This document shows positions 25,352 to 33,208 of a stretch of 47,628 bases of DNA, piece after piece (position 1 is the first letter of the stretch; each line of letters starts with the position of its first letter). Origin of the DNA: Mycobacterium sp. AT1 (GTDB lineage Bacteria; Actinomycetota; Actinomycetes; Mycobacteriales; Mycobacteriaceae); the NCBI RefSeq assembly GCF_002043095.1, contig NZ_MVOC01000077.1, positions 1 through 47,628 on the forward strand, in the 5' to 3' direction. A program made the translations under genes and the position numbers. The notes beneath the pieces were generated by a model. That model was given only the letters and a program-made list of their open reading frames with translations. It had not been told where the DNA came from and made no database searches.

Positions 25352-25785
25352 TCAGCACTGCTCGTACGGCATGGGCAGGTCGTCGGTGTACTCGATCTGC
25401 AAGACGTGCTCCCCGTACACCTTTCGGTACCGATCACATTCGTGGTACGTCGCGCATTCCTCGGTGACGGCGAAGTCGAAACCGACGTCGTGGCGCCCCA
25501 TTTCGGTCCACTCGGCGGCGTTCTTCTGACCGATCGCCAACCCGCGGCCGTGGGCGATGCCTGCGAGGGAACGCGCCAGCTCGATCGCGCCGGCCCGGTC
25601 GACGTCGGGGAACCGGGTGAACGCGTCGACGATCAGCGCGCGCTGCGGTGCGGTCGACGGGTTGAGTCTGAAAGCCGTTCACGTAGCGGACGGTGTAGGC
25701 CCCCGGCGGTGTCGGCGGTGCCGCCCAGCTGATAGTCGAAGGACCCCGAGACGGGTGGCAGGCGCACCTGGGCAGTGCCGCTCAC
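25352..25785 (-). pseudogene. Decayed GH114 (endo-alpha-1,4-polygalactosaminidase-like) gene
   Basis: Pieces of one GH114-type protein occur in order but in three different frames. First LPPVSGSFDYQLGG (from GTG 25785), then AYTVRYVNGFQTQP, then a fragment from about 25655 down to 25352 with GLAIGQKNAAEW, GFDFAVTEECATYHEC and VLQIEYTD. The intervening parts, including most of the segment that normally leads to the catalytic EPDNxD motif, are missing. So at least two deletions or frameshifts have occurred. GTG 25785 overlaps the stop of the Nudix gene (GTGA), pointing to former co-translation. The last intact stretch alone (25352-25540) could be called as a 62-aa ORF but would not be functional. 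Confidence 0.75.
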
Positions 25786-26330
25786 CGGCGGTCGGCGAGC
25801 CGCAGCAGCGTCCACGCCGCGATCGTCTGCGCGTCGGTGATGGTGCCGTCGACGATCATCTCGTCGATCCGGTCGCCGGTGAACCACTCGCTGTGCATGT
25901 CCTGCTCTTCCAGCTCGCGTTCGTGCTCGCCCTCGGTGATCCCGGTCGCGAGGAACACCCAGCCCCGCTGGCTGCTCATCCCGGGCGCGACGTCGAGCTG
26001 GCCGAGCACCACCATCGACTCGGCGCGCAGCCCGGTTTCCTCCCGCAGCTCGTCGGCGGCGAGGTCGGCCGGTGGCGGCTGTTCGCCCTCCAACGTTCCC
26101 GGCGCGGTGCCCTGCGGGAACTCCCACCGGCGCAACCCGATGGGGTAGCGGAACTGTTCGACGAGCCGGTATCTGTGGTCGTCTCGGGCGATCACCAGGG
26201 CGTACGTCGGCTTGTCGATGACGCCGTAGATGCCGAGGGTGCCGTCGGGCCTGCGAATGTCGTCCTCGCGAACGATCATCCAGGCATTGCGATATACCTC
26301 ACGCGAGCTGACGCGTTCAACGGGATCCAC
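25782..26330 (-). CDS. Nudix hydrolase, ADP-ribose pyrophosphatase-like
   Basis: A 182-aa Nudix protein of the ADP-sugar type. The N-terminal strand SREVYRNAWMIVREDDIRRP and GIYGVIDKP are typical, followed by RLVEQFRYPIGLRRWEFPQG. The Nudix helix reads AADELREETGL: the usual Arg of REUxEE is Asp here and the preceding spacing is slightly off, so activity is less certain. The C-terminus contains EQDMHSEWF and TITDAQTIAAWTLL. GTG 26330 is the start that keeps the conserved N-terminus. The promoter shares its TA step with that of divergent fadD36. It overlaps the decayed GH114 gene downstream. Confidence 0.85.
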   Translation of the reverse strand: MDPVERVSSREVYRNAWMIVREDDIRRPDGTLGIYGVIDKPTYALVIARDDHRYRLVEQFRYPIGLRRWEFPQGTAPGTLEGEQPPPADLAADELREETGLRAESMVVLGQLDVAPGMSSQRGWVFLATGITEGEHERELEEQDMHSEWFTGDRIDEMIVDGTITDAQTIAAWTLLRLADRR

Positions 26331-26349
26331 CCGACCAGTATCGCCGCCC

Positions 26350-26359
26350 ACGGTAGCGT
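26350..26359. promoter_or_regulatory. Overlapping divergent -10 boxes (Nudix / fadD36)
   Basis: ACGGTAGCGT contains TACCGT on the minus strand (26355-26350) and TAGCGT on the plus strand (26354-26359), sharing TA. The plus box is 7 nt before GTG 26367, so fadD36 is probably leaderless; the minus box would give a leader of about 12 nt. Confidence 0.55.
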
Positions 26360-26366
26360 CACGGGT

Positions 26367-27773
26367 GTGCTGTTGGCCTCCCTCAATCCGTCGGCTGTGG
26401 CCGCGGGACACGATCTCGCCGATGCCGTCCGCATCGGCGGGGTGAGCCTGAGCCGCAGCGACCTCGTCGGCGCGGCGACCTCGGTCGCCGAACGCGTCGG
26501 AGGAGCGCGCAGGATCGCCGTGCTCGCCACGCCCACCGCCACCACGGTGCTCGCGATCGCCGGATGCCTGATCGCAGGTGTCCCCGTCGTGCCGGTGCCC
26601 GCCGACGTCGGCGAGGCCGAACGCAGGCACATCCTCAGCGACTCGGGTGCGCAAGCGTGGCTGGGGGAGCTGCCCGAGCAGACCGAGGGGCTTCCGCACG
26701 TCCCGGTCCGCCTGCACGCGCGGTCGTGGCATCGCTACGCGGAGCCGTCGCCGGACGCCATCGCGATGGTGATGTACACCTCCGGCACCACCGGTCCGCC
26801 GAAGGGAGTGCTGATCAGCCGGCGGGCGATCGCGACCGACGTCGACGCGCTCGCCACGGCGTGGGCCTGGACGCCCGACGACACCCTGGTTCACGGTCTG
26901 CCGCTGTTCCACGTGCACGGGCTGATCCTCGGCCTGCTGGGATCGTTGCGCATCGGAAATCGGTTGGTGCACACCGGGAAGCCGTCGCCAGCCGCGTACG
27001 CGGAGGCGGCCGGGTCGCTGTACTTCGGCGTCCCGACGGTGTGGTCGAGGATCGCCGGCGACCTCGACGCGGCGCTGGCCCTTTCCTCGGCCAGGCTGCT
27101 GGTGTCGGGGAGTGCGCCGCTGCCCGTGCCCGTCTTCGACCGGCTGGTCCAGCTGACCGGACACGCGCCCGTCGAACGCTATGGAAGTACCGAATCGCTC
27201 ATCACGTTGAGCACCATCGCCGACGGCGAACGACGGCCGGGCTGGGTGGGCCTTCCGCTGGCTGGCGTGCAGACCCGGCTGACGGGCGAGGACGGTGCAG
27301 CGGTGCCGCACGACGGGGAATCCATTGGGCGCCTTGAGGTTCGAGGACCCATGCTGTTCGACGGCTACCTGAACCTTCCCGAGGCGACCGCTGCGGCGCT
27401 CGGCCAGGATGGCTGGTACCGCACGGGCGACGTCGCCGTGGTCGACTCCGGCGGCATGCACCGCATCGTCGGGCGCGAGTCGGTGGACCTGATCAAGTCG
27501 GGCGGCTATCGCGTGGGTGCGGGCGAGATCGAGACGGCACTGCTGGGCCACGAGGGAGTCGTCGAGGTGGCTGTGGTCGGGGTGCCCGACGACGACCTCG
27601 GTCAGCGGATCGTCGCATTCGTGGTGGGGTCGGCCGAGCCCGAGGTGTTGATCGAGTTCGTCGCCGGGCAACTCTCGGCGCACAAGCGCCCGCGCGAAGT
27701 GCGGATCGTCGACGCCCTGCCTCGCAACGCGATGGGCAAGGTCATGAAGAAGGAACTGACGCAAGGGGATTGA
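26367..27773 (+). CDS. fadD36: FadD36, acyl-CoA/acyl-AMP synthetase
   Basis: A 468-aa member of the ANL superfamily that activates a carboxylate as acyl-AMP. The P-loop MVMYTSGTTGPPKGVLIS, the ERYGSTESL motif, the YRTGDVAVVDSGGMHRIVGR hinge and the C-terminal catalytic lysine in PRNAMGKVMKKEL are all present. It is short and closest in composition to malonyl-CoA-synthetase-like enzymes, so the substrate may be a small dicarboxylate rather than a long fatty acid (inference). Start GTG 26367 has a TAGCGT box 7 nt upstream. The VOC protein gene follows after 2 nt, so they form an operon. Matches Rv1193. Confidence 0.92.
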   Translation: MLLASLNPSAVAAGHDLADAVRIGGVSLSRSDLVGAATSVAERVGGARRIAVLATPTATTVLAIAGCLIAGVPVVPVPADVGEAERRHILSDSGAQAWLGELPEQTEGLPHVPVRLHARSWHRYAEPSPDAIAMVMYTSGTTGPPKGVLISRRAIATDVDALATAWAWTPDDTLVHGLPLFHVHGLILGLLGSLRIGNRLVHTGKPSPAAYAEAAGSLYFGVPTVWSRIAGDLDAALALSSARLLVSGSAPLPVPVFDRLVQLTGHAPVERYGSTESLITLSTIADGERRPGWVGLPLAGVQTRLTGEDGAAVPHDGESIGRLEVRGPMLFDGYLNLPEATAAALGQDGWYRTGDVAVVDSGGMHRIVGRESVDLIKSGGYRVGAGEIETALLGHEGVVEVAVVGVPDDDLGQRIVAFVVGSAEPEVLIEFVAGQLSAHKRPREVRIVDALPRNAMGKVMKKELTQGD

Positions 27774-27775
27774 TC

Positions 27776-28120
27776 ATGGGCCTGAGATTGTCGGAGGTGT
27801 GCGTCGACGCAACCGACGTCGACGCACTCGCGCGATGGTGGTCCGAGGTGCTCGGGTGGCCCGCTGAAACCGTCGAGGACGGCGACGTCCTCCTGCGTTC
27901 GGCCACCGGCCCGGACTGGTTGTTCCTCGAGGTGCCCGACCGCAAGGTGGTGAAGAACCGCATCCACTTCGACCTGACCCCCGACGACCAGGCGGTCGAG
28001 GTTGACCGGTTGCTCGCTCTCGGCGCACGCCGCGTCGACGTCGGCCAGGGCGACCAATCATGGGTGGTGCTGGCCGATCCCGAGGGCAACGAGTTCTGCG
28101 TGCTGTCGGGCAAGAGCTGA
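27776..28120 (+). CDS. VOC (glyoxalase-like) protein
   Basis: A 114-aa protein of the vicinal-oxygen-chelate superfamily, Glyoxalase_6 type: LRLSEVCVDATDVDALARWW at the start, NRIHFDLTPDD in the middle and VVLADPEGNEFCVL at the end. These supply the usual metal-site His and Glu positions. Many such actinobacterial proteins have no assigned reaction. ATG 27776 has AAGGGGA at a 6-nt distance, and the gene begins 2 nt after fadD36, implying co-translation and a possible role in the same pathway. Confidence 0.85.
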   Translation: MGLRLSEVCVDATDVDALARWWSEVLGWPAETVEDGDVLLRSATGPDWLFLEVPDRKVVKNRIHFDLTPDDQAVEVDRLLALGARRVDVGQGDQSWVVLADPEGNEFCVLSGKS

Positions 28121-28182
28121 CGCGCGGCGAGTCCACAGCTTCTTCGAAACCGATCCACAGATCGCGATGTCAGGATGGCCGC

Positions 28183-29433
28183 GTGCGTCGACTGTGGGGC
28201 TTGGTGGTCTGCGTCGCCGTGCTGGCCGCGTGCGCGTCACCTGCTCCCGAGCCACGACCGTCCGAAACCCCTCCCATGGGGTGGAATTCGTGGAACTCCG
28301 GAATCCCGTTGACCGAGCGGGCCGTCGAGGAGACCGTCGACGCCATGGTGTCCTCGGGCATGCGCGACGCCGGCTACCGCTACGTCAACCTCGACGCGGG
28401 CTGGGCCGCGCCCACCCGTGACGCGAACGGTGACCTTCACGCCGACCCCGACAGGTTTCCCAACGGCATCGCGCCGGTGGCCGCCTACGCGCACGACCGC
28501 GGCATGCTCCTCGGGATCTATCACAGCCCGTTCAACCAAGGGTGCGGTCAGGATCCGCGGATAGGCGGCGCCGGACACGAAGAGGCCGATGCGCGGACCT
28601 TCGCCGCTTGGGGCGTCGACTACCTGAAGTACGACTGGTGCCGGACGGACGCCGGCCACAGTGAACAGGTGAAGTACTTCGCCGCGATGCGAGATGCGTT
28701 GCGGGCCAGCGGTCGTCACATTCGTTACAGCATCAACCCCAACAGTTCGGGCGACACCGACGCGGGAACCGAGTACGACTGGTCCCACATCGCCGACGTG
28801 AGCCGCGACGCCATGGATCTGGTGCCCGCATGGGGCGACAAGGAGTTGTGGGCAGCAGGCCTCGCCGGAGTCAGCCAGGCGTTCGCGGCCGCCGGTCCCA
28901 GCGCCCCGCACGACGGGCCAAGGCACGTCAACGATCCGGACATGTTGGTGGTCGGCATCGGCTGGTCGCAGTTCGTCCGCGGGCACCCCACGATGGCACT
29001 GGGGCCGCAACGGCCCGACCTGACCGATGTCGAACAGCGCGCGCACTTCTCGCTGTGGGCGATGCTGGCCGCGCCATTGCTGGCTGGCAACGACGTCCGC
29101 ACGATGGACGATGACACCCGAGAGATCCTGACCAATCGTGACGTCATCGCGGTCGACCAGGATCCGTTGGTACTTCAGGGACTTCCGCTACTGGCGGATC
29201 CGAGGATCATCGTCAAGCCCCTGGCCGACGGTTCGGTGGCGGTGGCGCTGTTCAACTCCGACGCCGTCCCCGTCGAGATTCACACCGACGCCCATGCCGT
29301 CGGCCTGTCGGGCAGCCAGTGCTTCACCGTCCGTGATCTGTGGCAGCACTCCGAGGCGACGACGAAGGGCGACGTGGCCGAAACCGTTCCGGCGCACGGC
29401 GTCGCGATGTTGCGGGTGTCGCGCTGCCGGTAG
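28183..29433 (+). CDS. Secreted lipoprotein alpha-galactosidase (GH27)
   Basis: A 416-aa GH27 glycosidase on a lipid anchor. The N-terminus VRRLWGLVVCVAVLAAC ends in a lipobox with Cys17. The catalytic domain starts with TPPMGWNSWN; VDYLKYDWC carries the nucleophile Asp151, and WSHIADVSRD holds the probable acid/base Asp. The C-terminal beta domain begins near LQGLPLLADPRI. It should release alpha-linked galactose (or arabinopyranose/N-acetylgalactosamine) outside the membrane. GTG 28183 has only a weak AGGA. The gene stands alone on the plus strand and is not part of the M. tuberculosis order, so it is accessory. Confidence 0.88.
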   Translation: MRRLWGLVVCVAVLAACASPAPEPRPSETPPMGWNSWNSGIPLTERAVEETVDAMVSSGMRDAGYRYVNLDAGWAAPTRDANGDLHADPDRFPNGIAPVAAYAHDRGMLLGIYHSPFNQGCGQDPRIGGAGHEEADARTFAAWGVDYLKYDWCRTDAGHSEQVKYFAAMRDALRASGRHIRYSINPNSSGDTDAGTEYDWSHIADVSRDAMDLVPAWGDKELWAAGLAGVSQAFAAAGPSAPHDGPRHVNDPDMLVVGIGWSQFVRGHPTMALGPQRPDLTDVEQRAHFSLWAMLAAPLLAGNDVRTMDDDTREILTNRDVIAVDQDPLVLQGLPLLADPRIIVKPLADGSVAVALFNSDAVPVEIHTDAHAVGLSGSQCFTVRDLWQHSEATTKGDVAETVPAHGVAMLRVSRCR

Positions 29434-29436
29434 GCG

Positions 29437-30387
29437 TCAGTTCTTGTGCAGGGCGTCGTTGAGGGTGATGCCGGTGCCGTCGCGCGAGACCACTTCGACC
29501 GCTCCGGACAGCGAATTGCGCCGGAACAGAAGGTTGTTGGCGCCGGACAGTTCCTTGGCCTTCACGGTCTGACCGTCCGAGGTGGTCACCTTGGTGCCGC
29601 CCGTGACGTAGAGGCCCGCCTCGACGACGCAGTCGTCGCCGAGTGAGATGCCGAGTCCGGAGTTGGCGCCAAGGAGGCATCGCTTGCCCACCGAGATGAC
29701 TTCCTTGCCGCCGCCGGACAGCGTGCCCATGATCGACGCACCGCCGCCGACGTCGGAGCCGTCGCCGACCACGACGCCCGCGGAGATTCGGCCCTCGACC
29801 ATCGACGTGCCGAGCGTGCCGGCGTTGAAGTTCACGAAGCCCTCGTGCATGACCGTCGTCCCTGGCGCCAGGTGGGCACCGAGGCGCACCCGGTCCGCGT
29901 CCGCGATCCGGACGCCGGTCGGCAACACGTAGTCGACCATCCTGGGGAACTTGTCGACGCCGTACACGGTCACCGGTCCACGCCTGCGCAGCCGCGCGCG
30001 CGTCAATTCGAACCCCTCGACCGCGCACGGGCCGTAGTTCGTCCACACCACGTTGGCGAGCAACCCGAAGACACCGTCCATGTTGGCGCCGTGGGGCGCG
30101 ATCAGGCGGTGCGACAGCAGGTGCAGTCGCAGGTAGGCGTCGAACGCGTCGACCGGCTTGTCGTCGAGCGAGGCGATGGTGGTACGCACGATGACCGTCT
30201 CGACGTCGCGTTCGTCGTCGCGCCCGGTCAGCGCGCCGAGCTCCTCGGTCACCTCCGCCACCGACAGCCGGTTGGTCCCCGTCGTCGCGTCGCCGTCCTC
30301 GCCGATCTCCGGCTCGGGGAACCACGTGTCGAGAATCGTCCCCTCGGCTGAAATGGTCGCCACGCCTACACCTGATGCTGAAGTCAC
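29437..30387 (-). CDS. dapD: DapD, tetrahydrodipicolinate N-succinyltransferase
   Basis: A 316-aa trimeric left-handed beta-helix enzyme using succinyl-CoA in the lysine/DAP pathway. The mycobacterial DapD signature is strong: RLHLLSHRLIAPHG, GPVTVYGVDKFPRMVDYV, RVRLGAHLAPGTTVMHEGFV, SMVEGRISAGVVVGDGSDVG and CLLGANSGLGISLGDDCVVE. GTG 30387 (VTSASGVGVATISAEG) is the start by homology; the longer reading to 30507 would run into the dapE coding sequence. A TAGCCT -10 box lies 8 nt upstream. Divergent from dapE across 34 bp and convergent with the GH27 gene (3 bp gap). Confidence 0.95.
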   Translation of the reverse strand: MTSASGVGVATISAEGTILDTWFPEPEIGEDGDATTGTNRLSVAEVTEELGALTGRDDERDVETVIVRTTIASLDDKPVDAFDAYLRLHLLSHRLIAPHGANMDGVFGLLANVVWTNYGPCAVEGFELTRARLRRRGPVTVYGVDKFPRMVDYVLPTGVRIADADRVRLGAHLAPGTTVMHEGFVNFNAGTLGTSMVEGRISAGVVVGDGSDVGGGASIMGTLSGGGKEVISVGKRCLLGANSGLGISLGDDCVVEAGLYVTGGTKVTTSDGQTVKAKELSGANNLLFRRNSLSGAVEVVSRDGTGITLNDALHKN

Positions 30388-30395
30388 GGTCCCAA

Positions 30396-30413
30396 AGGCT
30401 ACTGGACTAACCT
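30396..30413. promoter_or_regulatory. Mirrored dapD/dapE promoters
   Basis: Minus-strand TAGCCT (30401-30396) and plus-strand TAACCT (30408-30413) lie 6 bp apart, forming AGGcTA-N6-TAaCCT. Each is followed by 8 nt and a GTG start (30387 and 30422), equidistant from 30404.5. Confidence 0.55.
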
Positions 30414-30421
30414 CGACGACT

Positions 30422-31489
30422 GTGGGCCTGGACTTGCGCGCCGATCCGATTGAGCTGACCGCTGCCCTGGTGGACATCCCCAGCGAGTCGCGGCACGAGC
30501 AGCGCATCGCCGACGAGGTCGAGGCCGCGCTACGTGCGCAGGCACCCGGCTATGAGGTGATCCGCAACGGCGACGCCGTGCTGGCCAGGACCAACCTCGG
30601 ACGACCGTCACGCGTGCTGCTCGCCGGCCACCTCGACACCGTCCCGGCGGCCGACAACGTGCCCAGCCGCCGCGTCGGCGACGAACTGTTCGGCTGCGGC
30701 ACGTCGGACATGAAGGCCGGCGACGCGGTCTTCCTGCACCTCGCCGCCACCGTCGCCGAGCCGACGCACGACATCACGTTGGTGATGTACGACTGCGAGG
30801 AGATCGAGTCGAGCGCCAACGGCCTCGGCCGCATCGAGCACGAGTTGCCCGACTGGCTGCGAGCTGACGTCGCGATTCTCGGCGAGCCGTCCGGCGGCTT
30901 CATCGAGGCCGGTTGTCAGGGGACCGTCCGCCACGTCGTCAGGGCGACGGGCACCAGGGCGCACTCCGCTCGATCGTGGTTGGGTGACAACGCCATTCAC
31001 AAGCTCGGTGCCGTCCTCGACAGGCTGTCGTCGTACGAGGCGCGCAATGTGGAGATCGACGGGTGCACGTACCGCGAGGGGCTGTCCGCGGTCCGGATCG
31101 ACGGCGGCATCGCCGGCAACGTCATCCCCGACGCGGCGTCGGTCACGGTGAACTTCCGCTTTGCGCCCGACCGCAGCGTCGAGCAGGCCGACGCACACGT
31201 CCGTGAGGTGCTCGACGGACTCGACGTCGAGCTCGAACGTACCGATGGGGCACCCGGGGCGCTTCCCGGTCTGACGAAGCCGGCCGCCGCCGCGCTGGTG
31301 CGGGCGGCCGGGGGACAGGTACGGGCCAAGTTCGGATGGACCGACGTCGCCCGCTTCGCCGCGCTCGGCATTCCGGCGGTCAACTACGGTCCCGGCGATC
31401 CGAACATGGCCCATCGGGTCGACGAGCGCGTTGACGTCACGCAGATCACCGCGGTCACCGCGATGCTGCGCCAATATTTGCTTGACTGA
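30422..31489 (+). CDS. dapE: DapE, succinyl-diaminopimelate desuccinylase
   Basis: A 355-aa M20 metallopeptidase-fold enzyme that releases L,L-diaminopimelate. The metal ligands are seen in LLAGHLDTVP (His, with catalytic Asp), GTSDMKAGDA (bridging Asp) and YDCEEIES (catalytic Glu and ligand Glu). GEPSGGFIEAGCQGT and GTRAHSARSWLGDNAIHKLG form the dimerisation and substrate region. Start GTG 30422 has the TAACCT box 8 nt upstream. Together with DapD and DapC in this window it covers three of the succinylase-branch steps. Confidence 0.95.
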   Translation: MGLDLRADPIELTAALVDIPSESRHEQRIADEVEAALRAQAPGYEVIRNGDAVLARTNLGRPSRVLLAGHLDTVPAADNVPSRRVGDELFGCGTSDMKAGDAVFLHLAATVAEPTHDITLVMYDCEEIESSANGLGRIEHELPDWLRADVAILGEPSGGFIEAGCQGTVRHVVRATGTRAHSARSWLGDNAIHKLGAVLDRLSSYEARNVEIDGCTYREGLSAVRIDGGIAGNVIPDAASVTVNFRFAPDRSVEQADAHVREVLDGLDVELERTDGAPGALPGLTKPAAAALVRAAGGQVRAKFGWTDVARFAALGIPAVNYGPGDPNMAHRVDERVDVTQITAVTAMLRQYLLD

Positions 31490-31495
31490 CGCCGC

Positions 31496-31563
31496 TAGCA
31501 TGGAACACATGCTGGGTGACGACCTCTCCGGATAGTTCGGAGCCACTTCTCCGTCGTCGTCGC
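31496..31563 (+). promoter_or_regulatory. ABC-F leader: leaderless mini-ORF and alternative hairpins (attenuator-like)
   Basis: A TAGCAT -10 box (31496-31501) is followed by 7 nt and ATG 31509, opening the mini-ORF MLGDDLSG with stop TAG 31533-31535. The RNA contains CTCCG (31526-31530), CGGAG (31538-31542) and CTCCG (31549-31553). The middle segment can pair with either neighbour, and the mini-ORF stop lies in the loop of the first hairpin. GACGAC (31518-31523) can also pair with GTCGTC (31553-31558). This is the layout of ribosome-controlled attenuation. Confidence 0.5.
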
Positions 31564-31600
31564 GTGCCCCATGTCTGGGCACCAGCAAGAAAGCTCTTTC

Positions 31601-33208
31601 ATGTCTTCCATCGTTTCGTCACATCTGTCCTTCGGCTGGGCCGACGACACTCCGCTGTTCGTCGACCTGTCCTTCACCGTTCCGGGTGGCCGCACCGGTC
31701 TGGTCGCACCCAACGGCGCAGGCAAGAGCACGCTGCTCAAACTCGTTGCGGGAGAACTCAGTCCGACGGGAGGCGGCCTCGTCGTCGACGGCGCGGTCGG
31801 ATACCTGCCGCAGACGCTGCCGTTCGAGGCCGACCGCACCGTCGCCGACGTCCTCGGCGTCGCAGCCGTCATCGCAGCGCTGGACGCCTTGGCGGCCGGT
31901 GACGCCTCCGACGCGGTGTTCACCGCAATCGGTGACGATTGGGACGTCGAGGAGCGACTGCGGGCCCAGCTCGACCGTCTGGGTCTGGCGCAGCTGGCGA
32001 TGGATCGCGCCCTCGGTGCCCTCAGCGGCGGGGAGGTGGTGTCGGTCGGTCTGGCGGCGCAGCTGCTGAGGCGCCCTGACGTCCTGCTCCTCGACGAACC
32101 GACCAACAATCTGGACGCCAAGGCGCGCAGGCGGCTGTACTCCGCGCTCGACGACTTCGGTGGGACGCTGTTGGTCGTCAGCCACGATCGGGTGCTGCTC
32201 GACCGGATGGATCGCATCGCGGAGTTGCGAGGCGGCGAAATTTGCTTCTACGGAGGAACTTTCACCGACTACGAGGCTGCTCTCGACGCGGCTCAGCAAT
32301 CCGCGGAGTCCGACGTCCGCAATGCCGAGCAGCTGTTGAAGCGCGAGAAGCGTCAGATGCAGCAGGCCCGCGAGCGCGCGGCGAAGCGTTCGAGCACCGC
32401 CGCCCGCAACGTGAAGGACGCCGGCTTGCCGAAGATCGTGGCGGGCAAGCTCAAACGCGACGCCCAGGAGTCGGCGGCCAAGTCCGACGACGTCCACGCC
32501 AAGCGCCTCGACGACGCGAGAAGTCGGCTGGATCACGCCGACCGTGCCGTCCGCGACGACGACGTCATCGTGCTGGACCTACCCGATACCGACGTTCCCG
32601 CAGGCCGCACGGTGCTCGCTGCACGTGGTCTTCAGATTCGCGTCGGGGGCCGTGACCTGTTCGCCGACAAGGGAATCGACCTGGACGTTCGCGGGCCCGA
32701 ACGCATCGCGTTGACCGGGGGCAACGGCGCGGGAAAGTCGACGCTTCTGAGACTGGTCAGCGGAGACCTGCTGCCGGAGCGGGGCGAGGTGCACCGCGCG
32801 GACGGGCGGATCGCCTATCTGTCGCAGCGGCTCGACCTGCTGGACCCAGCTCGCAGCGTCGCCGAGAGCTTGGCCGCGTTTGCTCCCAGCCTGACGCACA
32901 CCCGACGCATGCATCTGTTGGCGCAGTTCCTCTTTCGCGGCGATCTCGTCGACCTACCCGTGGCGGCGCTGTCGGGCGGGGAGCGGCTGAGAGCGACGCT
33001 GGTCTGCGTGCTCAACGCCGAACCCGCACCGCAGTTGCTGCTCCTCGACGAGCCGACGAACAACCTCGACCTGGTCAGCGTTGGCCAGTTGGAGTTGGCG
33101 CTGAACGCGTATCGAGGCGCCTTCGTGGTGGTCAGTCACGACGAGAGCTTTCTCGCGGCGATCGGCGTCCAGCGCAGATTGCACCTCGCCGACGGGGTGC
33201 TCTCCTAG
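31601..33208 (+). CDS. ABC-F ATPase (ribosome protection type)
   Basis: A 535-aa soluble protein with two ABC cassettes and no membrane domain. Cassette one has GLVAPNGAGKSTL, LSGGE and DVLLLDEPTNNLD; cassette two has ALTGGNGAGKSTL, LSGGERLRATL and LLLLDEPTNNLD. The linker (about 215-340) is long, Lys/Arg/Ala-rich and helical (KREKRQMQQARERAAKR), the part that reaches the peptidyl-transferase centre in ribosome-protecting ABC-F proteins. ATG 31601 is preferred: AGAAAG lies upstream, while ATG 31571 has no ribosome site. The small hairpin GAAAG-ct-CTTTC just before ATG may shield it. By recalled gene order it corresponds to an M. smegmatis gene in the WhiB7 neighbourhood of drug-resistance genes; this needs checking. 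Confidence 0.88.
   Translation: MSSIVSSHLSFGWADDTPLFVDLSFTVPGGRTGLVAPNGAGKSTLLKLVAGELSPTGGGLVVDGAVGYLPQTLPFEADRTVADVLGVAAVIAALDALAAGDASDAVFTAIGDDWDVEERLRAQLDRLGLAQLAMDRALGALSGGEVVSVGLAAQLLRRPDVLLLDEPTNNLDAKARRRLYSALDDFGGTLLVVSHDRVLLDRMDRIAELRGGEICFYGGTFTDYEAALDAAQQSAESDVRNAEQLLKREKRQMQQARERAAKRSSTAARNVKDAGLPKIVAGKLKRDAQESAAKSDDVHAKRLDDARSRLDHADRAVRDDDVIVLDLPDTDVPAGRTVLAARGLQIRVGGRDLFADKGIDLDVRGPERIALTGGNGAGKSTLLRLVSGDLLPERGEVHRADGRIAYLSQRLDLLDPARSVAESLAAFAPSLTHTRRMHLLAQFLFRGDLVDLPVAALSGGERLRATLVCVLNAEPAPQLLLLDEPTNNLDLVSVGQLELALNAYRGAFVVVSHDESFLAAIGVQRRLHLADGVLS

Noticed and set aside
28130..28165. Two TCCACAG elements resembling mycobacterial DnaA boxes (TTGTCCACA)
   Set aside because: Only 7 of 9 matches, just two copies, and no other sign of an origin (no dnaA/dnaN, no AT-rich unwinding region).
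31472..31501. WhiB7-type promoter before the ABC-F gene (AT-rich CAATATTT next to TTGACT)
   Set aside because: The distance from TTGACT to the only good -10 (TAGCAT) is 8 bp, far from the 16-18 bp needed; kept only as a possibility.
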